Source of the DNA: Vogesella indigofera | GTDB lineage: Bacteria > Pseudomonadota > Gammaproteobacteria > Burkholderiales > Chromobacteriaceae | Direction of reading: 5' to 3' | Length of the DNA: 64,000 nt | NCBI RefSeq assembly: GCF_003633895.1 | Contig: NZ_RBID01000013.1 | Span: 186,001 to 250,000 of the forward strand | In this document: positions 55,043 through 63,690 of the stretch, in pieces | Layout: the number at the start of each line of letters is the position of its first letter | Position numbering within the stretch: the stretch's first letter is position 1 | Notes under the pieces: model-generated | What the model was told of the DNA's origin: nothing | Database searches by the model: none | What the model saw: the letters and a program-made list of their open reading frames with translations, nothing else | Translations under genes and position numbers: made by a program

Positions 55043-56908
55043 ATGCAGGCTCAAAACAAACAGGCGCTCGCCGGTATCACGCTGGCGGCGCTGGGGGTCG
55101 TGTACGGGGACATCGGCACCAGCCCCCTCTACACCCTGAAAGAATGCTTCAGCCCCCACCTCGGCCTGGCGGTGACGCCGGCCAACGTGCTGGGCATCTT
55201 GTCGCTGATCGTCTGGGGCCTGATCCTGGTCGTGTCGCTGAAGTACCTCAGCTTCGTGCTGCGCGCCGACAACCGCGGCGAGGGCGGCATCCTGACGCTG
55301 ATGGCGCTGGCGCGGCGTTGCGTCGGCCCGCGCGGCTGGATGCTGGCCGCCATCGGCCTGATGGGCGGCGGCTTCTTCTACGGCGAGGTGGTGATCACCC
55401 CGGCGATCTCGGTGCTGTCGGCGGTGGAAGGGCTGGAGGTGATCACCCCCGCGTTCAAGCCCTACGTGCTGCCGCTGGCGCTGGCGGTGCTGACCGGCCT
55501 GTTCCTGATCCAGAAGCACGGCACCGCCAGTGTCGGCAAGCTGTTCGGCCCGGTGATGATGCTGTGGTTCGCGGCGCTGGCCGCGCTCGGTGTGCACGGC
55601 ATTGCCGGCAACCCGGCGGTGCTGGCGGCGCTGAATCCGCTGTGGGGCATCGAATTCCTGTTCAGCCACGGCGCCATCGGCTTCCTGGCGCTCGGTTCGG
55701 TGGTGCTGGCGCTGACCGGCGCCGAGGCGCTGTACGCCGACATGGGCCACTTCGGCGCCAGGCCAATCCGCCTGGCGTGGTTCTTCTACGTGCTGCCGGC
55801 GTTGCTGCTGAACTACTTCGGCCAGGGCGCCGAGATCCTCGCCAGCCCGGAGGCGCGCGCCAACCCGTTCTTCCACCTGGCACCGCAGTGGGCGCTGCTG
55901 CCGCTGGTGATCCTGTCCACCTGCGCCACGGTGATCGCGTCGCAGGCGGTGATCTCCGGCGTGTTCTCGCTGACGCGCCAGGCGGTGCAGCTGGGCTACC
56001 TGCCGCGCATGGAAATCACCCACACCTCCGACAACGAGATCGGCCAGATCTACATCCCGCTGATCAACTGGGGCCTGCTGGCGGCGGTGATCATGGTGGT
56101 GATCATGTTCCAGAATTCCAGCGCGCTGGCCGGCGCCTACGGCATCGCCGTCACCGGCACCATGGTGATCACCTCCATCCTGGTGTGCACCGTCGCCTGG
56201 CGCGGCTGGCACTGGCCGCTGGCCGTGGTGGCACCGCTGCTGGTCGCGCTGCTGGTGATCGACCTGCCGCTGTTCCTCGCCAACGTGGTGAAGATCTTCG
56301 CCGGCGGCTGGCTGCCGCTGCTGATCGGCATCGGCGCTTTCATCCTGATGACCACCTGGAAACAGGGCCGTCACCTGCTGATGCAGCGTCTGAACGAAAT
56401 GGCGATCCCGCTGGACGGCTTTGTCGAGAACATGGAAGCCTACCCGCCGGAGCGGGTACAGGGCACCGCGGTGTTTCTCACCAACTCCACCCACGGCGTG
56501 CCGCACGCGCTGCTGCACAACCTGAAGCACAACAAGGTGCTGCACGAGCGCGTGGTGCTGATGACCATCCGCGCCGAGGAGGTGCCGTATATCGAGGAAG
56601 ACGAGCGGGTGGAAGTCCTGCAGCTGTCCGGCAGTTTCTGGCGGGTGATGGCCTACTACGGCTTCAAGGAGACCCCGGACGTGCAGCAAATCCTCGACCT
56701 GTGCGCGGCACAGGGCATGACTTTCGAGCTGATGGACACCTCGTTCTTCCTGTCGCGCGAGACGCTGATCCAGACCGAACGCGAGGGCATGTCGCCGTGG
56801 CGCGAGACGCTGTTCGTGTGGATGAGCCGCAACGCGCTGCGCGCCACCGACTTCTTCCAGATCCCGACCAACCGCGTGGTGGAGATGGGCGCGCAAGTCG
56901 AGCTGTAA
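55043..56908 (+). CDS. kup: Low-affinity potassium uptake protein Kup
   Basis: Potassium/proton symporter of 621 residues with about 12 transmembrane segments and a C-terminal cytoplasmic domain. The Kup signature [19 protein letters not shown] lies near 18-36, followed by [18 protein letters not shown] and [13 protein letters not shown]. It is monocistronic with a terminator after it. The upstream 177 bases show no obvious structure. Confidence 0.96.
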   Translation: MQAQNKQALAGITLAALGVVYGDIGTSPLYTLKECFSPHLGLAVTPANVLGILSLIVWGLILVVSLKYLSFVLRADNRGEGGILTLMALARRCVGPRGWMLAAIGLMGGGFFYGEVVITPAISVLSAVEGLEVITPAFKPYVLPLALAVLTGLFLIQKHGTASVGKLFGPVMMLWFAALAALGVHGIAGNPAVLAALNPLWGIEFLFSHGAIGFLALGSVVLALTGAEALYADMGHFGARPIRLAWFFYVLPALLLNYFGQGAEILASPEARANPFFHLAPQWALLPLVILSTCATVIASQAVISGVFSLTRQAVQLGYLPRMEITHTSDNEIGQIYIPLINWGLLAAVIMVVIMFQNSSALAGAYGIAVTGTMVITSILVCTVAWRGWHWPLAVVAPLLVALLVIDLPLFLANVVKIFAGGWLPLLIGIGAFILMTTWKQGRHLLMQRLNEMAIPLDGFVENMEAYPPERVQGTAVFLTNSTHGVPHALLHNLKHNKVLHERVVLMTIRAEEVPYIEEDERVEVLQLSGSFWRVMAYYGFKETPDVQQILDLCAAQGMTFELMDTSFFLSRETLIQTEREGMSPWRETLFVWMSRNALRATDFFQIPTNRVVEMGAQVEL

Positions 56909-56922
56909 ACCGCGCAGCGGCC

Positions 56923-56935
56923 AAGGTTGGCCGCA
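56923..56935 (+). repeat. 13-mer AAGGTTGGCCGCA after kup
   Basis: Exact copy 14 bases past the kup stop and 11 bases before its terminator. Confidence 0.85.
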
Positions 56936-56946
56936 AGCGTCACGAC

Positions 56947-56974
56947 AAGGGCAAGCCGGACGGCTTGCCCTTTT
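56947..56974 (+). terminator. Terminator after kup
   Basis: AAGGGCAAGCCG, loop GA, CGGCTTGCCCTT and TT: 12 perfect pairs. Shares its stem with the hairpin at 48464-48489. Confidence 0.9.
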
Positions 56975-57106
56975 GTATTGGTAATATTGCCACTTTATTG
57001 TCATTTATATACGATGGCTGGCTATGCCGTTTGCACGACAGCTGTCTGCAAACACCCGCCATCCTGACGCGCCGCCTGCCGCAGCGCCCCTCCCGCCGTC
57101 GCCATC

Positions 57107-58249
57107 ATGCCCAGCCGCACCTGCACCGCCCGCACCACTTGCTCGCCCGCCACCCGCCAGCCCCGGCAACAGGGCGTGGTGACGCTGGCGATGACCTTGC
57201 TGGTGCTGTTCCTCAGCAGCCTGATGGTGTTCCAGAGCAGTGCCGGCCTGCTGTTCGAGATCCGCACCGGCAACAACATGCTGCGCCAGAAACAGGCACA
57301 GGAAGCCGCGCGCGGTGGACTGGATGCCGCTTTGGCCTGGCTTGTTACCAACGGCAGCGCCAGCAACCTCACCAATACGGCCAACTGGACAGATGATGCG
57401 ACCGGGCCAGCCGGCAATAACCAGAAAGCAAACAGCAGCATTTTCCCGCTGGCCATCAGCAGCCAGACTATCGGCGACTACCCCATCAGCGTGAGCATGT
57501 GGCGTAACGCGACCGCCGCCAACGTGCTGGAAATCCGCGCATCAAGCAGCGGGGATGGCGTCGCCACCGTCAGTGAACGTCTCCTGCTTGGCACGACCAC
57601 TACCAGTACATCGACTGCGGTCACCCTGAATTTGAATACCGTGGCACCAATCGTGATCAAAGGGGGCATGAGCGGCGTCACCGGCAACCCGTCGGTGGCG
57701 GCGGGCACAACAGGTACCGCCATCATCAGCTCCGAAAGCTCGACAACCATCAATACAGGAGGGCACGGGCAGAGTGGGCTAACCGTGACCGGCAATATCA
57801 AAGGCAACGCCTTCACCGGCACGGCGTGGGATCTGGTGTTCCCGAACACCAGCAAAGCGGAGATGAAGGCAGCGGCGGACTACAGCACCATTTACTTTTA
57901 TGATGATGAAATTCCTCCGCCCAATAACTGGCACACCAATGTTGGTACCGCCAGCAAGCCCGGCATCCTGATTTTCGATACCGGTGCCGGTTGTCCCAAG
58001 CTGAACGGGGGTGTCGTCATTTACGGCATCGTTTACTACGCCGACAACTGTGGCAACCAGGGCTGGGGGGGTGCAAAAATCTATGGCAGCATGGTTTCAG
58101 AACGCAGCATCACCAAATTGACAGCCAACAGCCAATTCATAGGCTGGTCATCGACACTCGGTACCGGCACCGTCAACCTACCCCCGGTTACCAGCACCAC
58201 GACAAACAACACCCTCGCCATCAAGACCGCCTCCTGGCGCGACTTCTGA
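57107..58249 (+). CDS. PilX-like type IV pilus assembly protein (orphan)
   Basis: Protein of 380 residues. The N-terminus after about 22 residues reads QQGVVTLAMTLLVLFLSSLM, a hydrophobic helix, then QAQEAARGGLDAALAWL, the pattern of PilX-type minor pilins with a basic leader. The rest is Thr/Ser/Gly/Asn-rich and beta-strand-like, with C...C pairs at CPKLNGG and YYADNCGN that may form a disulfide. No other pilus genes are nearby. Base composition is visibly more A/T-rich than flanking genes, suggesting transfer. A function in pilus priming, adhesion or DNA uptake is inference. Confidence 0.7.
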   Translation: MPSRTCTARTTCSPATRQPRQQGVVTLAMTLLVLFLSSLMVFQSSAGLLFEIRTGNNMLRQKQAQEAARGGLDAALAWLVTNGSASNLTNTANWTDDATGPAGNNQKANSSIFPLAISSQTIGDYPISVSMWRNATAANVLEIRASSSGDGVATVSERLLLGTTTTSTSTAVTLNLNTVAPIVIKGGMSGVTGNPSVAAGTTGTAIISSESSTTINTGGHGQSGLTVTGNIKGNAFTGTAWDLVFPNTSKAEMKAAADYSTIYFYDDEIPPPNNWHTNVGTASKPGILIFDTGAGCPKLNGGVVIYGIVYYADNCGNQGWGGAKIYGSMVSERSITKLTANSQFIGWSSTLGTGTVNLPPVTSTTTNNTLAIKTASWRDF

Positions 58250-58274
58250 CCCCATCGCCCCTCACGCCAAAGAC

Positions 58275-59306
58275 TCAGTTCTCCGGCAGCGCTCGCCCCA
58301 CTGCTGCGGCCAACCTTGGCCAGTCGAAGTACGGCCCCGGATCGGTCTTGCGCCCCGGCGCGATGTGCTGGTGGCCGGTAATGGCCTCAATGCCGCACTC
58401 GCGCTGCAACAGCCGCGCCAGCGCCGCCAGCGTGCGGTACTGCGCGTGGCAGAACGGCTCGAAATCGCAGCCTTCCAGCTCGATGCCGAGCGCGAAGTCA
58501 TTGCAGCGCTCGCGCCCGCGCCACTGCGACACCCCGGCGTGCCAGGCGCGCTGGCGGGTGGACACGAACTGCAGCAGGCGGCCGTCGCGGCGGATGAAGA
58601 AGTGCGCCGACACCCGCAGGTGGGCGATGGTGGCGTAGTAGGGATCGGCCGCCGGATCGAGGCGATTGCCGAACAGTTGCGCCACGCCGTCGCCGCCGTA
58701 GCGGTACGGCGGCAGGCTGATATTGTGGATAACCAGCAGCGGCACCGCCGGCTGTGGATAATTGTCGCAGTTGGGCGACGACAGCTGTTGCGCCTCCTTG
58801 ACCCAGCCGTCGGCGTCCAGCGTCAGCAGCAGCTCACTGTCATCGCGCTGCCAGCGCAGCGTGGTCAGCGCCAGCCCGTCCGCGGCGGCGAAGTCGCGCA
58901 CGCGCACGAAACCGGCCTTGTGATAGCAGCGCAGCGCCGCGCGGTTGGCCTGCGCGCTACTGACCGTGGCGATGGTTTCACCGGCCAGTGCGGCGGTGAG
59001 CAGGCGCCCGGCCCAGCCCTCGCCCAGTCGCGTCGGCGCTACCAGTGTACGCACGATGTCGAGGCTGCCGTCGTCGCCACGGCCGCAGGCCAGCAGCGCG
59101 CACAGCTGCATCGCCTCGTCGTAGCCGGCAAGGATGTACAGTGGGCTGGCGGCGATGTCGGCGGCGCTGTGCCACAACCGCGGTAGCGGGTAGCCATCCA
59201 GCCACGCCACTTCCAGCGCATGGGCGGCGTCGTGCAGCGCCAGCGCCGCGGCCAGGTTGGCCGCATCGTCGCGGCACAGTTCACGGATCAGGAACGGGAC
59301 AGTCAT
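58275..59306 (-). CDS. GNAT acetyltransferase-AmpD amidase fusion
   Basis: Two-domain protein of 343 residues. Residues 1-155 look like a GNAT acetyltransferase: RLGEGWAGRLLTAAL near 93-107 for acetyl-CoA and NRAALRCYHKAGF near 121-133. Residues 185-343 are an AmpD-type 1,6-anhydro-N-acetylmuramyl-L-alanine amidase: LLVIHNISLPP with H194, IAHLRVSAHFFIRRDG, HAGVSQWRGRERCNDFALGI, and GHQHIAPGRKTDPGP with H312, K320 and D322. Zinc ligands and the catalytic Lys are kept. AmpD alone recycles cell-wall muropeptides in the cytoplasm; the fused GNAT is unusual. The ATG at 59306 begins MTVPFLIREL. Confidence 0.9.
   Translation of the reverse strand: MTVPFLIRELCRDDAANLAAALALHDAAHALEVAWLDGYPLPRLWHSAADIAASPLYILAGYDEAMQLCALLACGRGDDGSLDIVRTLVAPTRLGEGWAGRLLTAALAGETIATVSSAQANRAALRCYHKAGFVRVRDFAAADGLALTTLRWQRDDSELLLTLDADGWVKEAQQLSSPNCDNYPQPAVPLLVIHNISLPPYRYGGDGVAQLFGNRLDPAADPYYATIAHLRVSAHFFIRRDGRLLQFVSTRQRAWHAGVSQWRGRERCNDFALGIELEGCDFEPFCHAQYRTLAALARLLQRECGIEAITGHQHIAPGRKTDPGPYFDWPRLAAAVGRALPEN
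58305..58317 (-). repeat. 13-mer AAGGTTGGCCGCA inside the AmpD fusion gene
   Basis: Exact copy on the coding strand in the C-terminal part, read PRLAAA. A one-mismatch copy at 59253-59265 lies near the start of the same gene. Confidence 0.85.
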
Positions 59307-59437
59307 CACTCGCCTGCAACAGAAAATATCAGCCGAGACTGTAATGCAAATCCCCGCCCGCCGCTTGAGACGGATCATGGGCAGCGACGCCGCCATGCAC
59401 CATACTGAAACCATCCCACCGTTTTTTGGAGCATGCC

Positions 59438-59971
59438 ATGCTGAGCCTGGACGCCCTCACCCGCGCGATCCCCGCGCCTTCCTTCGACGAACCGCTGGAC
59501 ATGCTGTACGCCTGTCACGACAAGGTGCGCCATTTTTGCGAGCAGCTGGACGCGCTGCCCGGCTACATCGCCAGCCACGGCCACAGCCACGCCGTGCTGA
59601 ACACCATCGCCGGCATCGTGCGCTACTTCGAGCTCGCCGGCCCGGCGCACCATCAGGACGAGGAGCAGGAGCTGTTCCCGCTGATCGTGGCACGACAGCC
59701 GGACGCTGCCGCCAAGATCAAGCAGCTGCTGGCCGAGCACGGCTACCTGAACGCGCGCTGGTGCGCCATCCACGACCAGCTGCAGGCCTTCGGCCGCGGC
59801 GAGCTGGCGGAACTGGACGCCGCCGCCATCGCCGACTTCACCCGCCTGTACCGCGAACACGCGCAGCGCGAGGAGGACTGGCTGTTCCCGGTCGCCGGCC
59901 AGCTGATCAGCGAGGACGAGCTGCGCGACGCCGGCAAACGCATGGCGGCACGGCGCACCACGCCACGCTAA
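59438..59971 (+). CDS. Hemerythrin HHE domain protein
   Basis: Four-helix bundle protein of 177 residues that likely binds a diiron centre. Ligand-type residues appear in order: ACHDKVRHFCEQL near 18-30, HGHSHAVLNTI, the HHQDEEQELFP motif near 72-82, AEHGYLNARWCAIHDQ and REHAQREEDWLFP near 142-154. Roles in O2, NO or iron handling are known for the family; none can be chosen here. The ATG at 59438 follows GGAG at good spacing. Confidence 0.85.
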   Translation: MLSLDALTRAIPAPSFDEPLDMLYACHDKVRHFCEQLDALPGYIASHGHSHAVLNTIAGIVRYFELAGPAHHQDEEQELFPLIVARQPDAAAKIKQLLAEHGYLNARWCAIHDQLQAFGRGELAELDAAAIADFTRLYREHAQREEDWLFPVAGQLISEDELRDAGKRMAARRTTPR

Positions 59972-60023
59972 GAACCGGTACACGATCTGCTGCGACTGAT
60001 CTCTAAATGGGGCGATACCGCGT

Positions 60024-60085
60024 TGAAAACGGCTTCGGCATGCTGGTTTATCTCCAGCTCAACGCCGCTGCCTCAGCCGTTTTCA
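60024..60085. other. Long-range inverted repeat between hemerythrin and argH
   Basis: TGAAAACGGCT (60024-60034) and AGCCGTTTTCA (60075-60085) are perfect 11-base arms with a 40-base loop that holds a further GCTGG/CCAGC pair. It may be a structured RNA or a terminator of the hemerythrin gene; no assignment is possible. Confidence 0.4.
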
Positions 60086-60152
60086 CCTTGTCTCGCGTGA
60101 GCGCGCGAGATCGTGAACACGCTCCAGGCGCGCAATCGAACGCTTGAAACCA

Positions 60153-60189
60153 GCCCGCCCTCGCCCTGATGGCGGGCTTTCCTTATAAT
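60153..60189 (+). promoter_or_regulatory. Hairpin and -10 element upstream of argH
   Basis: GCCCGCC (60153-60159) pairs with GGCGGGC (60171-60177), followed by TTTCC, a weak terminator. Directly after is TATAAT (60184-60189), a perfect -10 box 48 bases before the argH ATG. No good -35 is seen, so the promoter call is moderate. Confidence 0.5.
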
Positions 60190-60236
60190 CGTTGGCCAGA
60201 CACGCCCTCCACGTACAAACCCGGGACATCATCACC

Positions 60237-61619
60237 ATGCAAGACACGCACGCCTGGTCTGGCCGCTTCTCCGAGCCGGTCTCCGAGCTGGTCAAGAAAT
60301 ACACCGCTTCGGTCACCTTTGATAACCGTCTGGCCGAATTCGACATCGAAGGCTCGCTGGCCCACGCCGCGATGCTCAACAAGTGCGGTGTGCTGTCCGA
60401 CGCCGACCTCGCCGCGATCCGCGACGGCATGGCCGCCATCATCGCCGACATCCGCGCCGGCAACTTCGAGTGGAGCGTGGACCTGGAAGACGTGCACATG
60501 AACGTCGAGCGCCGCCTCACCGACAAGATCGGCGACGCCGGCAAGCGCCTGCACACCGGCCGCTCGCGTAACGACCAGGTCGCCACCGACATCCGCCTGT
60601 GGCTGCGCGCGCAGATCGACACCATCGTCGGTTTCATCGCCGAGCTGCAGACCAGCCTGCTGGATCTGGCCGAGGCCAACGCCGACACCGTGATGCCGGG
60701 CTTCACCCACCTGCAAGTCGCCCAGCCGGTCACCTTCGGCCACCACATGCTGGCCTACGTCGAGATGCTGGGCCGCGACGCCGAGCGCATGACCGACTGC
60801 CGCAAGCGCGTGAACCGTCTGCCGCTGGGCGCCGCCGCGCTGGCCGGCACCACCTTCCCCATCGACCGCCACTACACCGCGCAGCTGCTGGGCTTCGACG
60901 ACGTGTGCCACAACTCGCTGGACGCGGTATCCGACCGTGACTTCGCCATCGAATTCACCGCCGCCGCCAGCCTGGTGATGGTGCATTTGAGCCGCCTGTC
61001 GGAAGAGCTGATCCTGTGGATGAGCCCGCGCGTCGGCTTCATCGACATCGCCGACCGCTTCTGCACCGGCAGCTCCATCATGCCGCAGAAGAAAAACCCG
61101 GACGTGCCGGAGCTGGTGCGCGGCAAGAGCGGCCGCGTGGTCGGCCACCTGATCGCGCTGGTGACCCTGATGAAGGCGCAGCCGCTGGCCTACAACAAGG
61201 ACAACCAGGAAGACAAGGAACCGCTGTTCGACACCGCCGACACCCTGATCGATACCCTGCGCATCTACGCCGACATGATGCGCGGCATCACGGTGAAGAA
61301 AGAGGCGATGCGCGCCGCGGTGCTGCAGGGCTTCGCCACCGCCACCGACCTCGCCGACTATCTGGTGAAGAAGGGCATGCCGTTCCGCGACAGCCACGAA
61401 GTGGTGGCGCTGACCGTACGCCACGCCGAGCTGCAGGGCGTGGACATTGCCGACCTCAGCCTGGAAAAACTGCGCGAGTTCAGCACGCTGATCGAAGCCG
61501 ACGTGTTCACCGTGCTGACGCCGGAAGGCTCGCTGGCACAGCGCGACCACGTGGGCGGCACCGCGCCGAACCAGGTGCGCGCGCAGATCGCCCGTCACCG
61601 CGCCCGTCTGGCCGGCTAA
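60237..61619 (+). CDS. argH: Argininosuccinate lyase
   Basis: Last step of arginine synthesis: argininosuccinate to arginine and fumarate. The 460 residues start [20 protein letters not shown] and include [32 protein letters not shown] and the fumarase-superfamily signature [12 protein letters not shown] near 279-290 with the catalytic Ser. The start is the ATG at 60237. It is monocistronic and ends in a repeat copy plus a strong terminator. Confidence 0.97.
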   Translation: MQDTHAWSGRFSEPVSELVKKYTASVTFDNRLAEFDIEGSLAHAAMLNKCGVLSDADLAAIRDGMAAIIADIRAGNFEWSVDLEDVHMNVERRLTDKIGDAGKRLHTGRSRNDQVATDIRLWLRAQIDTIVGFIAELQTSLLDLAEANADTVMPGFTHLQVAQPVTFGHHMLAYVEMLGRDAERMTDCRKRVNRLPLGAAALAGTTFPIDRHYTAQLLGFDDVCHNSLDAVSDRDFAIEFTAAASLVMVHLSRLSEELILWMSPRVGFIDIADRFCTGSSIMPQKKNPDVPELVRGKSGRVVGHLIALVTLMKAQPLAYNKDNQEDKEPLFDTADTLIDTLRIYADMMRGITVKKEAMRAAVLQGFATATDLADYLVKKGMPFRDSHEVVALTVRHAELQGVDIADLSLEKLREFSTLIEADVFTVLTPEGSLAQRDHVGGTAPNQVRAQIARHRARLAG

Positions 61620-61625
61620 GCGGCT

Positions 61626-61638
61626 TGCGGCCAACCTT
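61626..61638 (-). repeat. 13-mer repeat after argH
   Basis: Exact copy on the minus strand six bases past the argH stop and before its terminator. Confidence 0.85.
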
Positions 61639-61652
61639 GCGCCGCCCGCATG

Positions 61653-61690
61653 AACAACAAGGCCGGAATCATCCCGGCCTTGTTGTTTTC
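61653..61690 (+). terminator. Terminator after argH
   Basis: AACAACAAGGCCGG (61653-61666) and CCGGCCTTGTTGTT (61674-61687) form a 14-base perfect stem with a seven-base loop, then TT. Confidence 0.9.
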
Positions 61691-61946
61691 CAGCGCCAGC
61701 GCCAACCCCGCTTGCCAAGTCAAGGCCGCCGGGAAGAAACCGGCCGCCACGGCCAGGAACCGCCTTGCCGGCCAATGCGTGAGGGATGCCTACCCAGGCT
61801 GAGCCAGTGCCACCTCACCGGGCCGACCAAAGACCGGCGCCGCAAAACACGACAACAGATGCGGCCACCCTGTAGCGGTTCTGTTGTTTTTGTGCCGGAG
61901 CAAGCTATGCTGTTCGTGTTCAATGTCCAACAGAAGTGACGCAACG

Positions 61947-62777
61947 ATGGCGCAAACACGCCCGGCCCCACCGCAAGCATCCCGCTTCTGGCGTGATGAC
62001 GCCCTGCCCTTCATCGAATCCCGCGACGTCGCGGACGGCCGCCAGGTCTGCTATGAAAAACACTCGCACGAGACGTTCTCGCTGGGCGTGATTGATGGCG
62101 GCCACAGCCACTACCTGAACGGCAACAAGCGGCACGAGATCGCCGCCGGCAGTGTACTGATGATGAATCCGGGCGAGGTGCACGCCTGCGCGCCCGTTCG
62201 CGGCGCCGGCTGGGCGTATCGCATGCTGTATGTGGACCAGGACTGGCTGGGGGCACGGCAGGCCGAGCTGGGGCTGTCGCCGCATGGCGACTTCCAGCCG
62301 CTGGCTTGCCAGCTCAGTACCGACCCTCGCCTGTATGCCGCGTTTACCCGTTTTCACGCCGTGCTAACCGCCGCCGATAGCGAACAGCTACTGAAGGAAA
62401 GCGTCGCCGTACAGTTCTTCAGCGAGGCCTTGGCCGCCTTGGCCCATGGCAAGCTGCCAAGGCCTGGCGCACCGGACAAACTGGCGCGGGCCGCCGACTT
62501 CATCCACAGCCACGCGACCGAGTCCTTGACGCTGCAGCAGATCTGCGCGGCAGCCTCGCTGTCACCGTCCTACCTGATCCGTGCCTTCAGCCAGCACTAT
62601 CACATGACACCGCACGCCTATCTGCTCAACTGCCGTATCCAGCATGCAAGACGTCTGCTGCGTGACCGGCAGCCGCTGGCGGAAGTCGCGCACGCCAGCG
62701 GCTTTGCCGACCAGGCGCATTTCCAGCGTGTGTTCAAACGCCTCACCGCCGTCACGCCAGGCCATTACCGGCGCTGA
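61947..62777 (+). CDS. AraC-family regulator next to a LysE exporter
   Basis: Regulator of 276 residues with an N-terminal sensing cupin (YEKHSHETFSLGVIDGGHSH, LMMNPGEVHACAP) and a C-terminal AraC double helix-turn-helix (LTLQQICAAASLSPSYLIRA, then GFADQAHFQRVFKRLTAVTP). It shares both domains with the AzlCD-linked regulator at 15122-15946. Its stop directly abuts the stop of the convergent lysE gene, so control of that exporter is plausible. An in-frame ATG at 61923 is an alternative start. Confidence 0.88.
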   Translation: MAQTRPAPPQASRFWRDDALPFIESRDVADGRQVCYEKHSHETFSLGVIDGGHSHYLNGNKRHEIAAGSVLMMNPGEVHACAPVRGAGWAYRMLYVDQDWLGARQAELGLSPHGDFQPLACQLSTDPRLYAAFTRFHAVLTAADSEQLLKESVAVQFFSEALAALAHGKLPRPGAPDKLARAADFIHSHATESLTLQQICAAASLSPSYLIRAFSQHYHMTPHAYLLNCRIQHARRLLRDRQPLAEVAHASGFADQAHFQRVFKRLTAVTPGHYRR

Positions 62778-63356
62778 TCAGAACAGCAAGACCGTGCTCA
62801 GCAACAGCAAGACCGCCAGCAAACGGTTCAGCAGCCGGATACGGGCGGCAGAGTGCAGATATTGCCCCAGCGCCGCGCCGGCATAAGCCCAGCAGGCCAG
62901 CGAGAGATAGCAGATCGCCCAGTACAGCGCGCTGAATTGCCAGACCAGCAGGCTGTCACCACCGGCAAAGGCCCCCATGCCGGCCACCGCTGCCAGCCAG
63001 GCCTTCGGGTTCAGCCATTGCATCAGGGCACCCTGCCAGTACGACGGCGCCTGCCCGGCACGCTGGTCTCCCAGTGCGCCATCCGCGCGGAACAGCTTCC
63101 AGGCCATATACAGCAGAAAAGCAGCACCGGCCCACTTGATGGCGGTGGTCACCAGCGGCCAACGGGTCAGCACCTCGTGCAGACCGAGGCCGATCAACAG
63201 CAGTAACAGGGTAAATCCCATGGTGGCGCCGGTGACATGCCGCAGGCTGGCACGAAAACCGTACTGCACACCGTGGGCCAGGCCCAGCAGATTCACCGGG
63301 CCCGGAGAAATGGAGGCCGCCAGCGCAAACAAGGACATCGACAGATACAGGCTCAT
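62778..63356 (-). CDS. LysE/RhtB-family amino acid exporter
   Basis: Inner-membrane exporter of 192 residues with about six transmembrane segments. The N-terminal ALAASISPGPVNLLGLAHGV near 8-27 is the LysE signature, and WLNPKAWLAAVAGMGAF is the conserved NPK region. Substrate unknown (basic, neutral or homoserine type). Start is the ATG at 63356. The octamer shared with the azlC and araC promoters lies 57 bases upstream. Confidence 0.88.
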   Translation of the reverse strand: MSLYLSMSLFALAASISPGPVNLLGLAHGVQYGFRASLRHVTGATMGFTLLLLLIGLGLHEVLTRWPLVTTAIKWAGAAFLLYMAWKLFRADGALGDQRAGQAPSYWQGALMQWLNPKAWLAAVAGMGAFAGGDSLLVWQFSALYWAICYLSLACWAYAGAALGQYLHSAARIRLLNRLLAVLLLLSTVLLF

Positions 63357-63413
63357 GGGTTGCTTCCCGTGGATGAAAGAGCCTGCAGCGTAAGAAATCC
63401 GGTTTGACCGGTA

Positions 63414-63421
63414 TTGAACGA
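63414..63421 (-). promoter_or_regulatory. Candidate AraC-type operator upstream of lysE
   Basis: TTGAACGA occurs 57 bases before the lysE start, matching the spacing of the same octamer at azlC (56) and its AraC gene (55). The flanking eight bases of the 16-base azlC site are not kept, so a related but different regulator may bind. Confidence 0.5.
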
Positions 63422-63640
63422 AATGACCCTGTTGACCGCCATGCCTCGCCAACAGCCCTACCGGTGATCGCGGCAAAGGCGTGCAGCGTGCCGGAACCGA
63501 AGCCGTGCAACAGGCAGACGCCCGGTCTGCAGCCCCCCCCTGCGCAGGAAGCTCAGGGCAAGCGAACGGCACGGCAAGCCACCCGCCACCGCGCCCGCTT
63601 GGCCGGGTCAATCCGATCGCCCGACTCCACTTATCACGAC

Positions 63641-63670
63641 AAAAAGCCGACGCCCGCGCGTCGGCTTTTT
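63641..63670. terminator. Bidirectional terminator before the solute-binding gene
   Basis: AAAAAGCCGACGC, loop CCGC, GCGTCGGCTTTTT: 13 perfect pairs with A/T runs on both sides. It lies 20 bases past the stop of the minus-strand gene at the right edge. Confidence 0.92.
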
Positions 63671-63683
63671 TGCGGCCAACCCT
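63671..63683 (-). repeat. One-mismatch repeat copy next to the terminator
   Basis: TGCGGCCAACCCT, one base from consensus, directly after the terminator stem. Confidence 0.65.
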
Positions 63684-63690
63684 GGCCGAG

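Larger units (their letters stand above)
63357..63690. other. 334-base intergenic region upstream of lysE
   Basis: It holds the TTGAACGA site, a C-run near 63527-63537, a strong terminator and a repeat variant. The open frame across 63404-63697 has no domain and runs through these elements, so I do not call a gene. Confidence 0.55.
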
